This document shows positions 48,472 through 57,892 of a stretch of 64,000 bases of DNA, in pieces. This stretch comes from Aliiruegeria sabulilitoris. Its GTDB lineage: Bacteria > Pseudomonadota > Alphaproteobacteria > Rhodobacterales > Rhodobacteraceae. The stretch is taken from assembly GCF_001558155.1 (NCBI RefSeq), contig NZ_LOAS01000012.1:141482-205481 (forward strand). The letters run 5' to 3'. The translations under genes and the position numbers were made by a program. Under the pieces are notes generated by a model. The model was given only the letters and a program-made list of their open reading frames with translations. It ran no database searches and was not told the origin of the DNA. Position 1 is the first letter of the stretch; each line of letters opens with the position of its first letter.

Positions 48472-51219
48472 CTAGAGCGCGACGCTGCGCTGTTCCGGGT
48501 TATAGCGGGAAGCTTGAGAAAGCGTGAACTGGCCCCGATCAAGCTTCTGGATTTTCCCCTGGCGGAGAAGCTGACCGAAGCTGCGCAGGCTGTCTTCGCG
48601 GCGCAGATCCTCCTGCCCCTCGGCCTGGCGGACGACATCCATGATTTCGGGATGCGAGAAATGTGTCCGGCCCTGCACGTAAGACGTATAGGCTGCCGCA
48701 CATTCCAGCATTTCTTCCAGTCCGCGAGCTCCCATCTGCTCGGAAAACTCTTCGAATGTGGTGCTCTGAGCGAAGATACCGGCGGCTTCGCTATCGCTTG
48801 AAACCATCGAACTGCGATGGAACACCTCCGGCGCGTTGTCGGAAGGCGCCTTCTCGGCCGTCGCGGAGACCATTCGGCCGGCGGTCACGCGGCGTGGGCG
48901 CACGGCCTGAGCGCCAGCCGGCTCGCGCGGCTTCTCCTCCGCGTCGTCATCCACGCGCTGCTCCGAGACCAGCATCAGGGGGGCGACCTTGGGTCGTTCC
49001 GATGTTGTCGAGGGGCGGGATTCCTTGTCACGCGTTTCCGAACGCGCCGGGCGACGCGGCCGCACGGGCTCGGACGGTTGCGAGGTTGCGTTCTCGGGCT
49101 CCGGCTGTTGCGCTTCGTGCCCCTGTTTGATCGCGGTGAAGTCGAGCCTGTCTGCAGCTTCCTGCGCTGCCAGTTCGACATCCTTCGGCAGGGCGGCTTC
49201 CGCATCGGATTTCGACGATTGGAGTGCCGTGCCCACGGCCGCGCGCAGATCGTCCCGATAGGGCAGCGTGTCCCCGTCATCGTTCCGGTTGCGCGGCCCT
49301 TCTGCCTTGGTCGCGGCAACGGCGGCCTTGAGGTGCTCGATTGCCGAGCGGCGACGGCGCAACTCCGGACCCGCAAGCTTGTTGTCGGCCTCGTCCATCA
49401 GGCGAGAGACATTGTGGTTCTCGTCCTGTTCCTGGCCGAGGGCGCGGGCACGACGTTCGGCGGCGGCTTCTGCGCGCGCCTCGTTCTCAGAAGTCTGCGT
49501 GACCTTGGCAATGGCTTCGGCCAGTTGGTCGTCTGCTGCGTCATCTATCGGTGCGGAGGCTTCCTCAGTGGCAGTGACGGCAACGGTTTCGACGGGCTCC
49601 TCGGCCTCTTCAGAGATCTCGGCCTTCGCATCGTCAGCAATGACCTCGTCGGCATCGTCTTGCCCATCGACCCCGGTCACGGGTTCGGCAAAGGCGCTGT
49701 GCGAAGCGAACGCCAGGGCGGAAAGTTCCTTTTCAAGGGAGGCCGACTCGGTGGCGGCCGGCGCGCTCTGCCCTTCCAGAGCTTGGAGGGCTTCTGCCTG
49801 GCTTTCGGCTTCAAGCTCGGCGATCTCGGCCGAGTCGGCTGCCATTTCCCGTTCCACGGCCTCGAGTTCGCGCAGGAGGTCCGCCTCGGCATCCGCCGAA
49901 AGGCTCGGCGCCGACGGCTCGGGCCGTTGCAGGGGCTCGCTTGCGTAATCCGCGGCGATCTCCTCTGCTGCGAGCGTTTCCGGCTCGAATGTCTCTTCGA
50001 CATCCAGCGACACGGGCTGTTCGGGCATCGGCATGTCGACAACCGCATCCGCGGTCTCGACCGGGTCCGGCACGGACATATCGTCATTCACTGCCGCTTC
50101 GTCCTCCTTGTCGGAGAGCGCGGCCCGAAGCGACGCCATGAGCGACTGCTTTCGAACCCGAATGACGTTGCTGCGAGGTGTTTCCTCTTCGTAAGCGGGG
50201 GGCTCGTCTGCTTCGAGCGTGTCTTCCGCAGCAGCTTCCGGTTCGACCAGATCCGGCGAATTGTCGATCTCGGCAACGATTTCCTCGACGAGGGCGTCTT
50301 CGAACGGCGCCGCCATCTCGGTCTCGGCGGTGCCCTCTTCGGGAGTGGCCTCAATCTCGGCGAGTTCCTCCACGATTGCCGAAGGCAGCTCTTCGCTTTC
50401 TGTCTCGACAACGGGAAGATCGGCCATGGGCTCCGGCATGGTGACGTGCGGGGCCTCGTCAACGACCATGTCGGTTTGCTCCGGTGCCGTCGAGAGTGCT
50501 TCTTCGGTCGGTTCGGGCAGGGAAACCTCGGCAGGCGGTTCCTGCGCCTTGATCTCCTCAACCTGGCGCGACCGCGCCACCACGGCGCGGATGCGGGCCA
50601 ACTTATCGGCCAGGCTTTCGGCAGGGGCCGGCGCGGGGATGAATGGCGCGGCAACGACGGGTTCTACGGTCGCAGGCTCAGAAAGCGGTTCCGGCTCGGC
50701 CACGGTTTGCGCGGCTGTTTCGACCGGCGCTTCCTCTGCGGCTACGCTGGGCGTTTCGAGTTCGGCCGGGACTGCGGAAATCTCCCCTGCGGGCTCGTCG
50801 GCGACTGAAGCCTCTTGCGGCTCCGCGACAGCTGGAATTTCCTGCTCGGCTGGCTCAACAGGACTCTCACCGACTGTTTCGGTCTGCGGGGCTTCTTCGG
50901 CCTGCGAGGCCTGCGCGATCGAGGGGGCAGGCTCGGGCTGGGAGACGGGCGCGGCGCCATCGTCTTCGGCGGCCTTCAGGGTGATGCCCTGTTCGCTGAC
51001 CCGTGCCTCGACCCGACGGTGGATTTCCTTCTCCACAATTCTCTGGAGCATCTCCGCATCAGGCGTCGGCGGTTCCGCTCCGAAATAGCGGTCTTCGGCC
51101 GCCAGGTTGCGGAAGTACTCGGCGATCGCCTTCATCGTGCCGAAGGAATCGTCAAACCCTTCGAGTGTGCACGAAAAGGTGCCGTAGGAGACTGTCAAAA
51201 TTTTGTTGGAGCCTACCAT
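48472..51219 (-). CDS. Large acidic low-complexity protein with conserved ends
   Basis: A 915-residue protein of unknown function. About 60 N-terminal residues (SYGTFSCTLEGFDDSFGTMK, IAEYFRNLAAEDRYFGAEPP) and about 120 C-terminal ones (ARGLEEMLECAAAYTSYVQG, SLRSFGQLLRQGKIQKLDRG) look like folded domains. Between them lie several hundred Glu/Ala/Pro/Val-rich residues with a few basic helices, such as LADKLARIRAVVARSR. No signal peptide or membrane segment is visible. Relatives in Rhodobacteraceae have, I believe, been mislabelled CheA; no Hpt, kinase or CheW motif is here. Confidence 0.8.
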   Translation of the reverse strand: MVGSNKILTVSYGTFSCTLEGFDDSFGTMKAIAEYFRNLAAEDRYFGAEPPTPDAEMLQRIVEKEIHRRVEARVSEQGITLKAAEDDGAAPVSQPEPAPSIAQASQAEEAPQTETVGESPVEPAEQEIPAVAEPQEASVADEPAGEISAVPAELETPSVAAEEAPVETAAQTVAEPEPLSEPATVEPVVAAPFIPAPAPAESLADKLARIRAVVARSRQVEEIKAQEPPAEVSLPEPTEEALSTAPEQTDMVVDEAPHVTMPEPMADLPVVETESEELPSAIVEELAEIEATPEEGTAETEMAAPFEDALVEEIVAEIDNSPDLVEPEAAAEDTLEADEPPAYEEETPRSNVIRVRKQSLMASLRAALSDKEDEAAVNDDMSVPDPVETADAVVDMPMPEQPVSLDVEETFEPETLAAEEIAADYASEPLQRPEPSAPSLSADAEADLLRELEAVEREMAADSAEIAELEAESQAEALQALEGQSAPAATESASLEKELSALAFASHSAFAEPVTGVDGQDDADEVIADDAKAEISEEAEEPVETVAVTATEEASAPIDDAADDQLAEAIAKVTQTSENEARAEAAAERRARALGQEQDENHNVSRLMDEADNKLAGPELRRRRSAIEHLKAAVAATKAEGPRNRNDDGDTLPYRDDLRAAVGTALQSSKSDAEAALPKDVELAAQEAADRLDFTAIKQGHEAQQPEPENATSQPSEPVRPRRPARSETRDKESRPSTTSERPKVAPLMLVSEQRVDDDAEEKPREPAGAQAVRPRRVTAGRMVSATAEKAPSDNAPEVFHRSSMVSSDSEAAGIFAQSTTFEEFSEQMGARGLEEMLECAAAYTSYVQGRTHFSHPEIMDVVRQAEGQEDLRREDSLRSFGQLLRQGKIQKLDRGQFTLSQASRYNPEQRSVAL

Positions 51220-51344
51220 GTCTTTGATCGCTTTCTTTCTATACCAGCCCTACCGGTTTACCATGTATTGGTTCCGGAATGAGAACGACTCCAAGAAATT
51301 AAGAGTATCATTTCCGGGCGATAATGTGGCTTCGCGAAGGAAAA

Positions 51345-52055
51345 ATGGACAGTAGCAGCATGGGTGATGTCATTGTTTCCGAATCCCGCGGGGTTACGCT
51401 TCTAGGCGGTGGCAAGGTTAATCTGAAGGATCTTAGGGAGGCGTTAAGGCTGGCGCCTTCTCTTGTCGCGGCGGATGGTGGGGCGACTTTCGCGATGGAA
51501 AATGGTTTTGAACCCGTCGCCGTGATCGGTGACATGGACTCGATTCCGCCCAGGATCCGGGCTGCCGTGCCGGTCGGACGGTTTCATGAGGTCTCCGATC
51601 AGGACAGCACGGATTTCGACAAGGCGCTGCGCAATATCGATGCGCCGCTGATTCTGGGCGTGGGGTTCCTCGGACGGCGGGTCGACCATCAACTGGCAAA
51701 TTTCAATGTGTTGGCGCGACGTTTCGATCAGAGGTGCATCCTTGTCGGCAAGCATGATATCGTTTTCGCGGCGCCGCGTGAGCTGGAGCTGCCACTTGCA
51801 CCTTTGAGTCGGGTGTCGCTCTTTCCCATGGCACGGGTTTCGGGGCGTTCGCATGGTTTGAACTGGGAGATCGACGGGCTGGACATGACCCCAACTGGCG
51901 TGATTGGCACGTCCAATCATGTTCGCGCCGGGCATGAAGGACCGGTTTCGCTCGCCTTCGATAACCCCGGAATGCTGGTGATCCTGCCGCGCGAGGCGCT
52001 CACCCTCGCCATCAGCGCGCTGCAGCGCGCGACGCCATTCGCTCCCGCAAGATGA
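51345..52055 (+). CDS. Thiamine diphosphokinase
   Basis: A 236-residue thiamine pyrophosphokinase making the active cofactor TPP. It has VAADGGATFA, AVIGDMDSIPP, DQDSTDFDKAL and LGVGFLGRRVDHQLANF, matching the TPK catalytic domain, and a C-terminal beta domain binding thiamine. I chose the ATG at 51345 because AAGGAAAA precedes it; 51324 and 51360 are other in-frame ATGs. Its 3' end overlaps the convergent exporter gene by 44 bp. Confidence 0.93.
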   Translation: MDSSSMGDVIVSESRGVTLLGGGKVNLKDLREALRLAPSLVAADGGATFAMENGFEPVAVIGDMDSIPPRIRAAVPVGRFHEVSDQDSTDFDKALRNIDAPLILGVGFLGRRVDHQLANFNVLARRFDQRCILVGKHDIVFAAPRELELPLAPLSRVSLFPMARVSGRSHGLNWEIDGLDMTPTGVIGTSNHVRAGHEGPVSLAFDNPGMLVILPREALTLAISALQRATPFAPAR

Positions 52056-52914
52056 TATAGAGCCCCGACAGCACCACCACGCAGATCCCGGCCAGTGCCA
52101 ACCCGTTCGGAAGCTGTGCGAAGATTAGCCAGCCGAAGAGAACACCGAACGGGATTTCGAGATATTGCATCGGGGCCAGCGTCGCGGCGGGCGCGAAGCG
52201 GAGCGCCCAGGTCATCAGCAGGTGGGAGAATGTCCCCAGAATGCCGAGCGCGACGAGCAACAAGCCTTCGCGCAGGGATGGCTCGACCGGGTCCAGTTCG
52301 GCAATGCCGCTGCCCTCGGCCAGCAGGATGACGGGAAAGAGCAGCGCCGTGCCGAGCACTCCGGTGACGGCCTGCAGCGGGATCGGGGCGATCTCGCGGG
52401 AGATCTGGCGGGTGACGAGGATGAAAAGCGCGAATTCGACTGCGACGAGCAGCGGCAGGAGCGCGATCCAGCCGAGCTGGGCGAAGGCGGGTTGCACGAC
52501 CATGAGCGTGCCGGCAAAGCCGACCACGCAGGCGGCCAGTCGCCGGGCGCCGACCTGCTCCTGCAGCACGAACCGACCGAGCAGCAGCATGATGAAAGGC
52601 ATGACATAGGCAATGGCAATCGCGTCGGCCAAGGGCAGGTGCCGCAAGGCGAACACCATTGTCGCAATGCCGGCGACCTGCAGCAGGGTGCGCCACAAGA
52701 TCCGCCCGAAGAGGCGTGGCGGCAAGGACAGCCTGTGCCCGCCACGCCGGAAAAGCGGCCAGAGGATCAGTGCCTGTACCGCGAATCGCAGGAAGACGAG
52801 CTGCCCGAGCGGAATCGCGGCGCCGATCAGCTTGGCGGTCGCATCTGCGAGCGGTGCCAGGATGCAAAAGCCCAGCATGAGGGTGATTCCAAGGAGAGGG
52901 CTGTCGCGATCCAT
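52012..52914 (-). CDS. DMT-superfamily (EamA) transporter
   Basis: A 300-residue membrane protein with ten predicted segments and two EamA repeats (LVFLRFAVQALILWPLF; PMQYLEIPFGVLFGWLIF). Members export amino acids, nucleosides or other metabolites. The substrate cannot be read from sequence. An alternative GTG start at 52944 would add ten residues. It overlaps the end of the thiamine kinase gene convergently. Confidence 0.9.
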   Translation of the reverse strand: MDRDSPLLGITLMLGFCILAPLADATAKLIGAAIPLGQLVFLRFAVQALILWPLFRRGGHRLSLPPRLFGRILWRTLLQVAGIATMVFALRHLPLADAIAIAYVMPFIMLLLGRFVLQEQVGARRLAACVVGFAGTLMVVQPAFAQLGWIALLPLLVAVEFALFILVTRQISREIAPIPLQAVTGVLGTALLFPVILLAEGSGIAELDPVEPSLREGLLLVALGILGTFSHLLMTWALRFAPAATLAPMQYLEIPFGVLFGWLIFAQLPNGLALAGICVVVLSGLYIILRERMASRAAAR

Positions 52915-52969
52915 GCGGCGCAAGCTATGCCGGGTCGCTCGCACGGGAAAGCGCGTTATGGAGCGGCGC

Positions 52970-54343
52970 TCAGCAATTCGGGACGTTCACCGCCAAGCCG
53001 CCGAGCGAGGTTTCCTTGTACTTGTGGGACATGTCCTGGCCCGTCTGGCGCATGGTCTCGATACAGGCATCGAGGGGAACGAGGTGCATCCCATCGCCAC
53101 GAAGGGCGAGCGATGCCGCGCTGACAGCCTTGATCGCGCCAAGCCCGTTGCGCTCGATGCAGGGCACCTGCACCAGCCCACGCACCGGGTCGCAGGTCAT
53201 GCCGAGATGATGCTCAAGCGCGATCTCGGCGGCGTTTTCGACCTGTTCGGGTGTGCCGCCCATCACGGCGGCCAGCCCGGCAGCGGCCATGGCGCTGGCA
53301 CTGCCGACCTCGGCCTGGCAGCCGGCCTCGGCACCGGAGATCGAGGCGTTTGTCTTGACCAGCCCGCCAATCGCGGCGGCGGTCAGGAAGAAATCCGGCA
53401 GTCGCGAGGGGGCAGCGGTCGGGATATGGTCGAGCCAGTAGCGGATGACCGCGGGCAGCACGCCCGAGGCACCGTTGGTCGGCGCCGTCACGACCTGCCC
53501 CCCGGCGGCATTTTCCTCGTTCACGGCCATGGCATAGGTGCTGATCCAGTCATTGACCGAATGCGGAGGGGCGAGGTTCAGCCCGCGTTCATTGAGCAAC
53601 GCTTTGTGCAGACCGGGCGCCCGGCGACGCACATTCAAACCGCCGGGCAGGGTTCCCTCGCTCGCCAATCCGCGTTCGATACAGTCGGACATGACCTGCC
53701 AGAGTTGGTTCAGCCCTTGTTCCAGCTTCGAATAACCGTGATGGGCGATCTCGTTGGACCGTTTCATCTCCGCAATACTCTTGCCGGAGCTGCGCGCCAT
53801 CTCCAGCATCTGCGCGGCGGAACGGAAAGGATAGGGCACGGCGATCTCGGCTTCCGGGCTGGTGTCGCGGTCCAATTCTTCGGCCGTCACCACGAAACCG
53901 CCACCGATGGAGTAATAGGTCTGCTTGAGGATCACGTCGCCCTGGGCGTCGGTCGCCATCAGGATCAGCCCGTTCGCATGGCCGGGCAGGGGCGGGCCGT
54001 AGTCGAACATCAGATCGGATTCCGGGTCGAAGGAAAGCGGGTCCAGCCCCGGAGGCGTCAACGAATGCTCGGCGTGGATCTTGGCAAGCGCCGTTTCGGC
54101 CGCATCTGCGTCGTAACTTGCCGGTTCAAACCCGGCCAGGCCCAGAACGACAGCCCGGTCCGTCGCATGGCCGACGCCGGTAAAGGCCAGCGAGCCGTGC
54201 AGCGAGGCGCGCAGCCCGTGCGCGTGAAAGGGCGAGTTCCGGAGCGATTCCAGGAAACGGCTGGCCGCAACCATCGGTCCGACGGTATGCGAGGAAGACG
54301 GGCCGATGCCGATCTTGAAGATGTCGAAGACGCTTAGAAACAT
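52970..54343 (-). CDS. sdaA: L-serine ammonia-lyase, iron-sulfur type
   Basis: A 457-residue single-chain L-serine dehydratase yielding pyruvate and ammonia. The N-terminal beta domain begins [19 protein letters not shown]. The alpha part has [12 protein letters not shown] and the 4Fe-4S cysteines in [20 protein letters not shown] and QVPCIERNG. The end [16 protein letters not shown] is the conserved C-terminus that reaches the active site. Confidence 0.97.
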   Translation of the reverse strand: MFLSVFDIFKIGIGPSSSHTVGPMVAASRFLESLRNSPFHAHGLRASLHGSLAFTGVGHATDRAVVLGLAGFEPASYDADAAETALAKIHAEHSLTPPGLDPLSFDPESDLMFDYGPPLPGHANGLILMATDAQGDVILKQTYYSIGGGFVVTAEELDRDTSPEAEIAVPYPFRSAAQMLEMARSSGKSIAEMKRSNEIAHHGYSKLEQGLNQLWQVMSDCIERGLASEGTLPGGLNVRRRAPGLHKALLNERGLNLAPPHSVNDWISTYAMAVNEENAAGGQVVTAPTNGASGVLPAVIRYWLDHIPTAAPSRLPDFFLTAAAIGGLVKTNASISGAEAGCQAEVGSASAMAAAGLAAVMGGTPEQVENAAEIALEHHLGMTCDPVRGLVQVPCIERNGLGAIKAVSAASLALRGDGMHLVPLDACIETMRQTGQDMSHKYKETSLGGLAVNVPNC

Positions 54344-54450
54344 GGCACTCCCGTCCGGTTCCTCCCAGACCTAGTACAGCCTATCCGTTTCTTGCGGCCG
54401 AATAGCGACATTTCCCGTCCCGAAGGCGGAATACGAGCCGTCGTCGGTGG

Positions 54451-55515
54451 TCAGCTTTCGCTGTCCAAGGTCCGGACACTGTCGCGCAGCACGAGGTCGC
54501 CCGCGACGAGCACCTTGACCGGCGGTTCTGCCTCGCTGCCAGCGATGAGGTCATCGAGGATCCGGACCGCCATGGCGCCGATTTTTCGTTTCGGCACATC
54601 GAGCGAGGTCAGGGGCGGGTCAAAGAAGGCCGAGGTGGGAAGATTGTCGATCCCGATCACCGAAACGTCCGCGGGAACCGACAGGCCGCGCTCGCGCAGG
54701 GCGCGGATGAAGCCGAAGGCGATGATGTCATTGGCACAGAGAAAGGCATCGGCCAGTTGGTCCACCGATGCCAACTGTTCGAGCGAATCGGCATAGGCGC
54801 CTTCGATCGTCGAGGCGACGGACAGCATGTTGTCCTGTTCCACCGGCAGCCCGTGCTCGGCCATGCCACGCTGGAAGGCGTCATGGCGGAGCCGGAAGTT
54901 CATCACCGAGCTGTAGCTTCCCACCATGCCGATCCGGCGGAAGCCGTTCTGCATGAGGTAGTCCAGCGCCCGGTAGACGAGCTGGTCGTTGTCCATGTCC
55001 ACGAAGTTTCCGGGCATGAAGGGGCGGTGTGTGTCGATGATGACATTGGGCAGGCCGCAATCGAGAAACGCCCGCACGTCCTCGTCGGAAAACTCGGTTC
55101 CGAGCGCGATGATGCCTCGCGGCTCCGAGCCATCGAGCCCAGTCAGAATCTCGGAGACATCCGCATCTTCATGGCTGACCACCTGCAAGGTGTAGTCCCG
55201 CCGGGTTGCCTCGTAGGACATGCCGTCGATGTAGTCGGAAATGAAGACGTTGTGGTCGCGGTTCACGGTCTGACCGTGGCGGGCGATCTTCAGGAAACGA
55301 ATGGTGTTGAGCGAATCGTTGCCCTGGAACTCGCTGCGCGGCCGCTCCCCCCTGGGAACATAGTTGAGTTCGTGCATCGCCCGAAAAACGCGCGTCCGCG
55401 TGGCCTCCGATATCTCGCCTTTCCGGTTCAGTACCAGCGAGGCAGTTGCGGCCGAGACACCCGCCAGATCGGCGACCTGACGCAGCGTGGCCGGCTTTTT
55501 CGTCTCAGTTTCCAT
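54451..55515 (-). CDS. LacI-family transcriptional regulator of the sugar ABC operon
   Basis: A 354-residue regulator. The N-terminal HTH LRQVADLAGVSAATASLVLN and hinge helix precede a periplasmic-binding-protein-like effector domain (GMVGSYSSVMNFRLRHDAF; ADVSVIGIDNLPTSAFFDPP). It is transcribed away from the ABC transporter and most likely represses it until its sugar ligand binds. The 175-bp divergent region holds candidate operators. Confidence 0.93.
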   Translation of the reverse strand: METETKKPATLRQVADLAGVSAATASLVLNRKGEISEATRTRVFRAMHELNYVPRGERPRSEFQGNDSLNTIRFLKIARHGQTVNRDHNVFISDYIDGMSYEATRRDYTLQVVSHEDADVSEILTGLDGSEPRGIIALGTEFSDEDVRAFLDCGLPNVIIDTHRPFMPGNFVDMDNDQLVYRALDYLMQNGFRRIGMVGSYSSVMNFRLRHDAFQRGMAEHGLPVEQDNMLSVASTIEGAYADSLEQLASVDQLADAFLCANDIIAFGFIRALRERGLSVPADVSVIGIDNLPTSAFFDPPLTSLDVPKRKIGAMAVRILDDLIAGSEAEPPVKVLVAGDLVLRDSVRTLDSES

Positions 55516-55603
55516 GCCCTTGCGATGCCACCTCTCTGCTTTGGTCGCTGTTCGTACACCGGGGCGGCACCGTTTTCCAAGCCTGCTGCTTCTCGACGCG
55601 CCC

Positions 55604-55680
55604 GTTCACTAAAAAATGCGTTGAACGAACCTAAACTTAATGATAGCGATTTACTAAACATAATGCAATGTTCACTAAAA
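55604..55680. promoter_or_regulatory. Three TTYACTAAA repeats and a promoter before the ABC operon
   Basis: GTTCACTAAAA occurs at 55604-55614 and 55670-55680, and ATTTACTAAAC at 55649-55659. Their starts are 45 and 21 bp apart, so the latter two lie on one helix face. A possible promoter is TTGAAC at 55621-55626 with TAGCGA at 55644-55649 (17-bp spacer), which the central repeat would overlap. They are candidate operators for the divergent LacI regulator. Confidence 0.45.
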
Positions 55681-55691
55681 GGGAGGAGAGC

Positions 55692-56705
55692 ATGCGCAAG
55701 CTGGATGGGAATTTTGTCCTGCTGGTCACGCTCATCGTGGTTCTTCTCACGGTTGGGGGGCTTCTTTCGGGCGGCACTTACCTCTCCCTGTTCAACCTGC
55801 AGTCGATGGCGAATCAGGTGCCGGAGCTCGGGTTGCTGGCCATCGGGGTCATGCTCGCCATGTGCGCCGGCAATGGCGGGATCGACCTCTCGGGCATCGC
55901 CATGGCCAACCTGGCCGGCGTCGCCTCCGGCCTGTTTGCGTTGCACTTCTTTCCGGTCGCCGAGGCGCCGGTGGCCTTCACGATCACCTTCATCCTCGGC
56001 TGTGCCGTGGTTGGCCTGATCGGCGGCACGCTGAACGGGTTGATCATCTCCCGGTTGGGGATCACGCCGATCCTCTGTACGCTCGGCACGCAGATGTTCT
56101 TTACCGGTGTGACGGTGGTGCTGTCAGGCGGACGCGCGGTGCGTATCGGCGCGCCGGGGCCGCTCTACGAGCTGGGCAACGGCTATGTGTTCGGCATTCC
56201 CTGGAGCTTCATGCTCTTCATCGTCACCGCCACGATCCTTGGGGTTGTGCTGCGCTACACCCCGTACGGCGTGAAGCTGATGATGACGGGTGCCAACCAG
56301 AGAGCGGCGAAGTTCAGCGGCTTTGCCCGCACCCGGATCGTCACCGTGACCTATGCGCTCTCGGGGCTGCTCGCTGGCCTCTCGGGCGCCATCATCGCCG
56401 CGCGCAATGTCAACGTGAAGTGGGACTACGGCACAACCTACCTGCTCATCGCCATCCTCATCGCCGTCATGGCGGGGGTGAAGCCCGATGGCGGTTACGG
56501 CCGGGTGATCAATGTGGTGCTCTCGGCGATCATCCTTCAGCTTATGTCCAGCCTGCTGAACTTCATCGGCCTTTCCAATTTCGTCCGCGACCTGGCTTGG
56601 GGGGCGTTGCTGCTCTTCTTCCTCTTCGTCAATCGCTTCACCCTCGTGGAGCATTTCGCGGACCTGCTTTCTTCGCGGCGATCCCCTCACGCTCCGAAGC
56701 CATGA
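55692..56705 (+). CDS. Sugar ABC transporter permease 1 (CUT2 family)
   Basis: A 337-residue RbsC-type permease with about nine segments. It shows the CUT2 patterns CAGNGGIDLSGIAMANL, LIISRLGITPILCTLGT and the cytoplasmic ANQRAAKFSGF loop contacting the ATPase. The ATG at 55692 has GGGAGGAG just upstream. It leads the operon permease, binding protein, ATPase, permease, DhaK, DhaL. Confidence 0.93.
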   Translation: MRKLDGNFVLLVTLIVVLLTVGGLLSGGTYLSLFNLQSMANQVPELGLLAIGVMLAMCAGNGGIDLSGIAMANLAGVASGLFALHFFPVAEAPVAFTITFILGCAVVGLIGGTLNGLIISRLGITPILCTLGTQMFFTGVTVVLSGGRAVRIGAPGPLYELGNGYVFGIPWSFMLFIVTATILGVVLRYTPYGVKLMMTGANQRAAKFSGFARTRIVTVTYALSGLLAGLSGAIIAARNVNVKWDYGTTYLLIAILIAVMAGVKPDGGYGRVINVVLSAIILQLMSSLLNFIGLSNFVRDLAWGALLLFFLFVNRFTLVEHFADLLSSRRSPHAPKP

Positions 56706-56754
56706 ACCAGAGGGACAACTCTTTATGTATCGGTATCTCTTGGGAGGAGATCTC

Positions 56755-57765
56755 ATGAAACAGGGCCTGAAAAATACGAGCCTCATTGTGGCTGCCGCTG
56801 TCGCGGCCATGGGGATGGTCTCGACGAGCGCACTTGCTCAGGACGGCAAGTCGATCACCACGGTCGTCAAGATCAGCGGCATCCCGTGGTTCGACCGCAT
56901 GGAAACCGGCGTCAAGAAATTCGCCGAAGCAAACCCGAACATGGATATCACGCAGGTCGGCCCCTCGACCGCGGATTCCGCCCAGCAGCTCCAGATCATC
57001 AACGACCTCGTCGCCAAGGGCACCGATGCGCTGGCCGTCGTGCCGATGGATCCGGCCATCATCGAAGGTATCCTCAAGCGCGCCATGGATCGTGGCACCA
57101 TCGTCGTCACCCATGAGGCCGACAACCAGAAGAACACGATGGTCGACGTCGAAGCCTTCGACAACGCTTTTTACGGTGCCTCGATGAACGAGCGCCTGGC
57201 TGAATGCATGGGCGGTGAAGGCAAGTGGACGACCTTTGTCGGTTCGCTCGGCTCGCGCACCCATATGCAGTGGGTCGGCGCTGGCGAAGAGAACGCCGCG
57301 AAATACCCCGGCATGGAACTGGTCGATCCGAACAACGAGAGCTTCGACGACGCCAACCTGACCTATGACAAGGCCAAGGAACTGCTGCGCAAGCATCCCG
57401 ACCTGAAGGGCTTCCAGAGCTCCGCCGGCAATGACGTGCTCGGCATCGGCCGCGCCATCGAGGAAGCCGGGCTTGCCGGCAAGGTCTGCCTGGTGGGCAC
57501 CGGCCTGCCGAACCCGTCGGCTGCCTATCTCGACTCCGGCGCCATCACCGCGATCGGTTTCTGGGATCCGCAGAAGGCCGGCATGGCGATGAACTCGGTT
57601 GCCAAGACGCTGCTGGCCGGTGGCGAGATCGTCGACGGCATGGATCTCGGCGTCGAAGGCTACGAGAAGGTCTCCGTGAAGCCGGGACCGGGCGACGGGC
57701 TGCTCGTCTTCGGCAACGGCATGGTTCTGGCCGACAAGGACACCTACAAGGACTATCTCTTCTGA
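56755..57765 (+). CDS. Sugar ABC transporter substrate-binding protein
   Basis: A 336-residue periplasmic binding protein of the RbsB/LacI-like fold. The signal peptide ends STSALAQ (about residue 28). The mature part starts with the ligand-loop pattern ISGIPWFDRMETGVKKFA and continues LVAKGTDALAVVPMDP and QSSAGNDVLGIGRA. The ligand is probably a small sugar or polyol. A GGAGGAGA site precedes the ATG. A large hairpin follows the gene, fitting its higher expression. Confidence 0.93.
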   Translation: MKQGLKNTSLIVAAAVAAMGMVSTSALAQDGKSITTVVKISGIPWFDRMETGVKKFAEANPNMDITQVGPSTADSAQQLQIINDLVAKGTDALAVVPMDPAIIEGILKRAMDRGTIVVTHEADNQKNTMVDVEAFDNAFYGASMNERLAECMGGEGKWTTFVGSLGSRTHMQWVGAGEENAAKYPGMELVDPNNESFDDANLTYDKAKELLRKHPDLKGFQSSAGNDVLGIGRAIEEAGLAGKVCLVGTGLPNPSAAYLDSGAITAIGFWDPQKAGMAMNSVAKTLLAGGEIVDGMDLGVEGYEKVSVKPGPGDGLLVFGNGMVLADKDTYKDYLF

Positions 57766-57778
57766 TCGTCCTGACCGC

Positions 57779-57813
57779 CGTGCCGGCCCCAACCTCCCCT
57801 GTGGGCCGGCACG
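57779..57813 (+). repeat. Intercistronic stem-loop between binding-protein and ATPase genes
   Basis: A perfect 11-bp stem CGTGCCGGCCC at 57779-57789 with GGGCCGGCACG at 57803-57813. The 13-nt loop contains CCTCCCC. No T run follows. Such elements often protect the upstream binding-protein mRNA from 3' decay, giving it excess over the membrane parts. Confidence 0.75.
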
Positions 57814-57892
57814 CATCCTTTCCCTCGTAGCTGCGGCGGGCAGTGGCGGTTGACTTCCAGGCTGCTGCCCCCGCGATGGAAACGCAGAGACA

